A DNA stretch of 11,018 bases from Euperipatoides rowelli (lineage: Eukaryota; Onychophora; Udeonychophora; Euonychophora; Peripatopsidae): assembly GCA_003024985.2 (NCBI GenBank), contig PXIH01S0002608.1; one strand, given 5' to 3'. A program made the translations under genes and the position numbers. The notes beneath the pieces are model-generated. The model did not search any database. It was not told the origin of the DNA and was given only the letters and a program-made list of their open reading frames with translations. Positions 9,541 through 11,018 of the stretch are shown here, piece by piece (positions within the stretch are counted from its first letter, which is position 1; every line of letters starts with the position of its first letter).

Positions 9541-9556
9541 GGAGGGGTATTGTAAA
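9541..9556 (+). other. Possible polypurine tract and 3' LTR start
   Basis: A purine tract GGAGGGG (9541-9547) is followed by TAT and TGTAAAG, the order expected where an LTR begins with TG after a polypurine tract. It lies about 250 bases after the last integrase motif, in the right direction. I found no matching second LTR in the window, so this is a weak call. Confidence 0.2.
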
Positions 9557-9560
9557 GATA

Positions 9561-9840
9561 AATATAAGAGATAAACCTATACTTCCAATTTAAATGTTGT
9601 AGATATAATTATTTTTTGAACAAGACAATTTCCATCATTCAAGCTCTTACGGCTACTGAAGTATGGTATTTTTAAAGGCGAGCGTCATGCCTGACTGCTT
9701 AAGAATGAGTTATTAAATATAATATTTATATTACATTCCTGAGTTACAAAACCAACTTGGTATCTCAAGTTCTCAACATTACACAATTTTGAATTTTTTT
9801 TAAAATTGTTTTGGAATGCTTATTTCAAATAAGTTGTGCA
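9561..9840. other. Non-coding stretch, could include LTR remnants
   Basis: AT-rich sequence with no open frame. If the purine tract at 9541 is real, this would be 3' LTR sequence, but no terminal CA boundary or target duplication can be set. Confidence 0.3.
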
Positions 9841-10235
9841 TGCCAGAGGTGCACCTTTTGAGTTGCAACCGGATGTGGCCATTAAAACCAAACCTACTAG
9901 TGCTGCCATTTTGAAAATACCCGGATGGTTCCAGAAATTTATTTGGAGATGATTGGTACTGGAAGTGACATCATAATTATGTCAAAAATTTTTTTTGTCA
10001 TAATCAGATGTGGTCATTTAAAATCTAAACAGGAAGTGACATCAGCTTGAAATTCAAACAAATGTTACCTTTGACCCGGAACAAGAAGTTAACAGGAACC
10101 GGAAGTGACATCATTATACTATATTAAACCTCGTATGTCTTTAAGAAATACTAAATGGCCTTCTGCACTGGCCGGAAGTGTCCAAACTGAAACTGGAAAT
10201 AGCCTAATAGGAAGAGGAAGTGGTCCCGGTCCCAG
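9841..10235 (+). repeat. Degenerate array of GGAAGTGACATCA motifs, about 70 bp period
   Basis: The exact 13-mer GGAAGTGACATCA occurs at 9961, 10032 and 10101, with decayed versions at 10174 (GGAAGTGTCC) and 10216 (GGAAGTGGTC) and possible remnants at 9871 (GGATGTGG) and 9922. The spacings between clear copies are 71, 69 and 73 bases, which suggests an old tandem array. The first unit carries an imperfect palindrome at 9976-10004. The motif joins an ETS-type core (CCGGAAGT) to TGACATCA, one base from the CRE palindrome TGACGTCA. Whether any factor binds here is unknown. Similar sequence occurs in reverse at 961-1090. Confidence 0.6.
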
Positions 10236-10829
10236 TACAGATGGATAGCTATCTTGAATTGTGACATTATCGTACCATATATCAGAGGTGTCAATAATCT
10301 TGATCATTATCTACCGGTTGACCCCGTGATGCTTTTTGGTAGGCCGTAAATAATGTATGGTATATTTTCTTTCAAGTCCCAATTTTCAAAAACCATTGTA
10401 AAATCAATAATTAAAATAATTAATAATAGTTAAATATGTTTGTTTTTATACTAATAGAATTATCATGTTTATTAGATAGTTGTATAATACTTATTTATAC
10501 AACTTTGCTTTTAACAAATAGTAAATAAATGCATATAGTGGTGCTATCACATTAACTATAATGCACTAGGGGGAAAAAAGATACAAAATGATACAAGCAT
10601 TTAAAGTTTAAAGTGTGCTGCTCAAATATTTTTTCTTGTGAAATTTGCAACTAAAAAGTTCTAAATTAAAATTTTTTATGTTATAAATTAATCATTTTCT
10701 TGGCCAAATAATTTCCATAATGATAATTATTAAAAGAAATATTGTATTACATTTGAGTTTGTTTATAATCCAAATTGTACATTTAAAAAAAAAAGTAAAT
10801 TTCATTTGGTTTCTTTCTACAAAGATAAA
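10236..10829. other. AT-rich non-coding stretch
   Basis: No gene, RNA or transposon end recognised. The short GC-richer piece at 10300-10345 carries no identifiable motif. An open frame on the minus strand around 10119-10307 mostly overlaps the motif array and is not supported. Confidence 0.45.
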
Positions 10830-11018
10830 CAATGCCCAGACATCCTAGTCCAGTCAGTAGTGATGCTGACTGAATCCGTGTCGAAGACATATGTAGGGAA
10901 AGTAGGTCCCGACACCGTGGTCCAGTCAGTAGTGATACTGACTGGATTTGTGTTGAAGACATGTTGGGAAAGTAGGTTCCAACATTGTAGTCCAGTCAGT
11001 AGTGATGCTGACTGAATC
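10830..11018. repeat. 70-72 bp tandem repeat, running off the window end
   Basis: Three copies are visible, anchored by TCCAGTCAGTAGTGATRCTG at 10849, 10921 and 10991 (periods 72 and 70). Each unit also has GTGTYGAAGACATRTG-like and GGGAAAGTAGGTYCC segments. Within each unit CAGTCAG pairs with CTGACTG to form a hairpin with an 8-base loop. In the second unit the stem grows to 9 bp (10921-10929 with 10938-10946). Neither period fits a single reading frame (72 is a multiple of 3, 70 is not), so the open frame through it is not evidence of coding. The array begins at about 10830 and its right end is not seen. Confidence 0.85.

Noticed and set aside
10119-10307. Open frame of 62 codons on the - strand
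   Set aside because: It overlaps the GGAAGTGACATCA array, and nothing in the peptide looks like a known domain. Its length is within chance.
10806-11015. Open frame of 69 codons on the + strand
   Set aside because: It is made of the 70-72 bp tandem repeat. The copies fall in different frames, so the repeat was not maintained as protein.
10830-11018. CRISPR array
   Set aside because: The units are contiguous 70-72 bp repeats with no unique spacers. The genome is eukaryotic in character and there are no cas genes.

Overview
This window looks like AT-rich nuclear DNA from an animal, most likely an invertebrate and plausibly an arthropod. The evidence is one spliced-gene fragment with a clear 3' splice site and an AATAAA poly(A) signal, long gene-poor AT-rich stretches, hAT-type DNA transposon derivatives, and a decayed Ty3/gypsy-type retrotransposon. 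There is no operon structure, no ribosome-binding-site pattern and no dense gene packing. One ambiguous base (N at 2513) points to an assembled genome scaffold. The species cannot be fixed from the sequence.

Layout. Positions 1-374 are intron, opening with an 18-T run. Positions 375-742 are the last coding exon of a LanC-like (LANCL) gene, closest by memory of the family to LANCL3, followed by a short 3' UTR with two overlapping AATAAA signals (801-811). Positions 961-1090 hold one reverse-oriented copy of a repeat with a 24-bp perfect palindrome. Positions 1228-2325 carry old, degenerate repeats. Positions 2326-4269 are AT-rich and hold nothing I can name. A non-autonomous hAT element fills 4270-4891, flanked by 8-bp target duplications that match at 6 of 8 bases. 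Positions 4892-5580 are plain AT-rich DNA. Positions 5580-6660 differ in composition: C-rich and G-poor on the + strand, with three small palindromes and a short weak open frame. A short open stretch behind a splice-acceptor-like sequence (7143-7270) is a candidate exon.

From about 7711 to 9300 lies a broken Ty3/gypsy pol remnant. It has a protease, then part of an integrase, with reverse transcriptase and RNase H missing between them. A second hAT element (8631-8998; target duplications match at 7 of 8 bases) is inserted inside the integrase, and the integrase C-terminal part, with its GPY motif, resumes on the far side. From 9841 to 10230 there is a degenerate array of GGAAGTGACATCA motifs about 70 bp apart, the same family as the palindrome repeat at 961. 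The window ends inside a 70-72 bp tandem repeat whose units carry short hairpins.

How it fits together: the LANCL-like exon is the only host gene I can support with confidence. The rest is its downstream flank, built up by successive mobile-element insertions and repeat expansion. I do not see a new multi-gene system. The most interesting unexplained material is the GGAAGTGACATCA/palindrome repeat family, the candidate exon at 7143-7270, and the strand-skewed block at 5580-6660.
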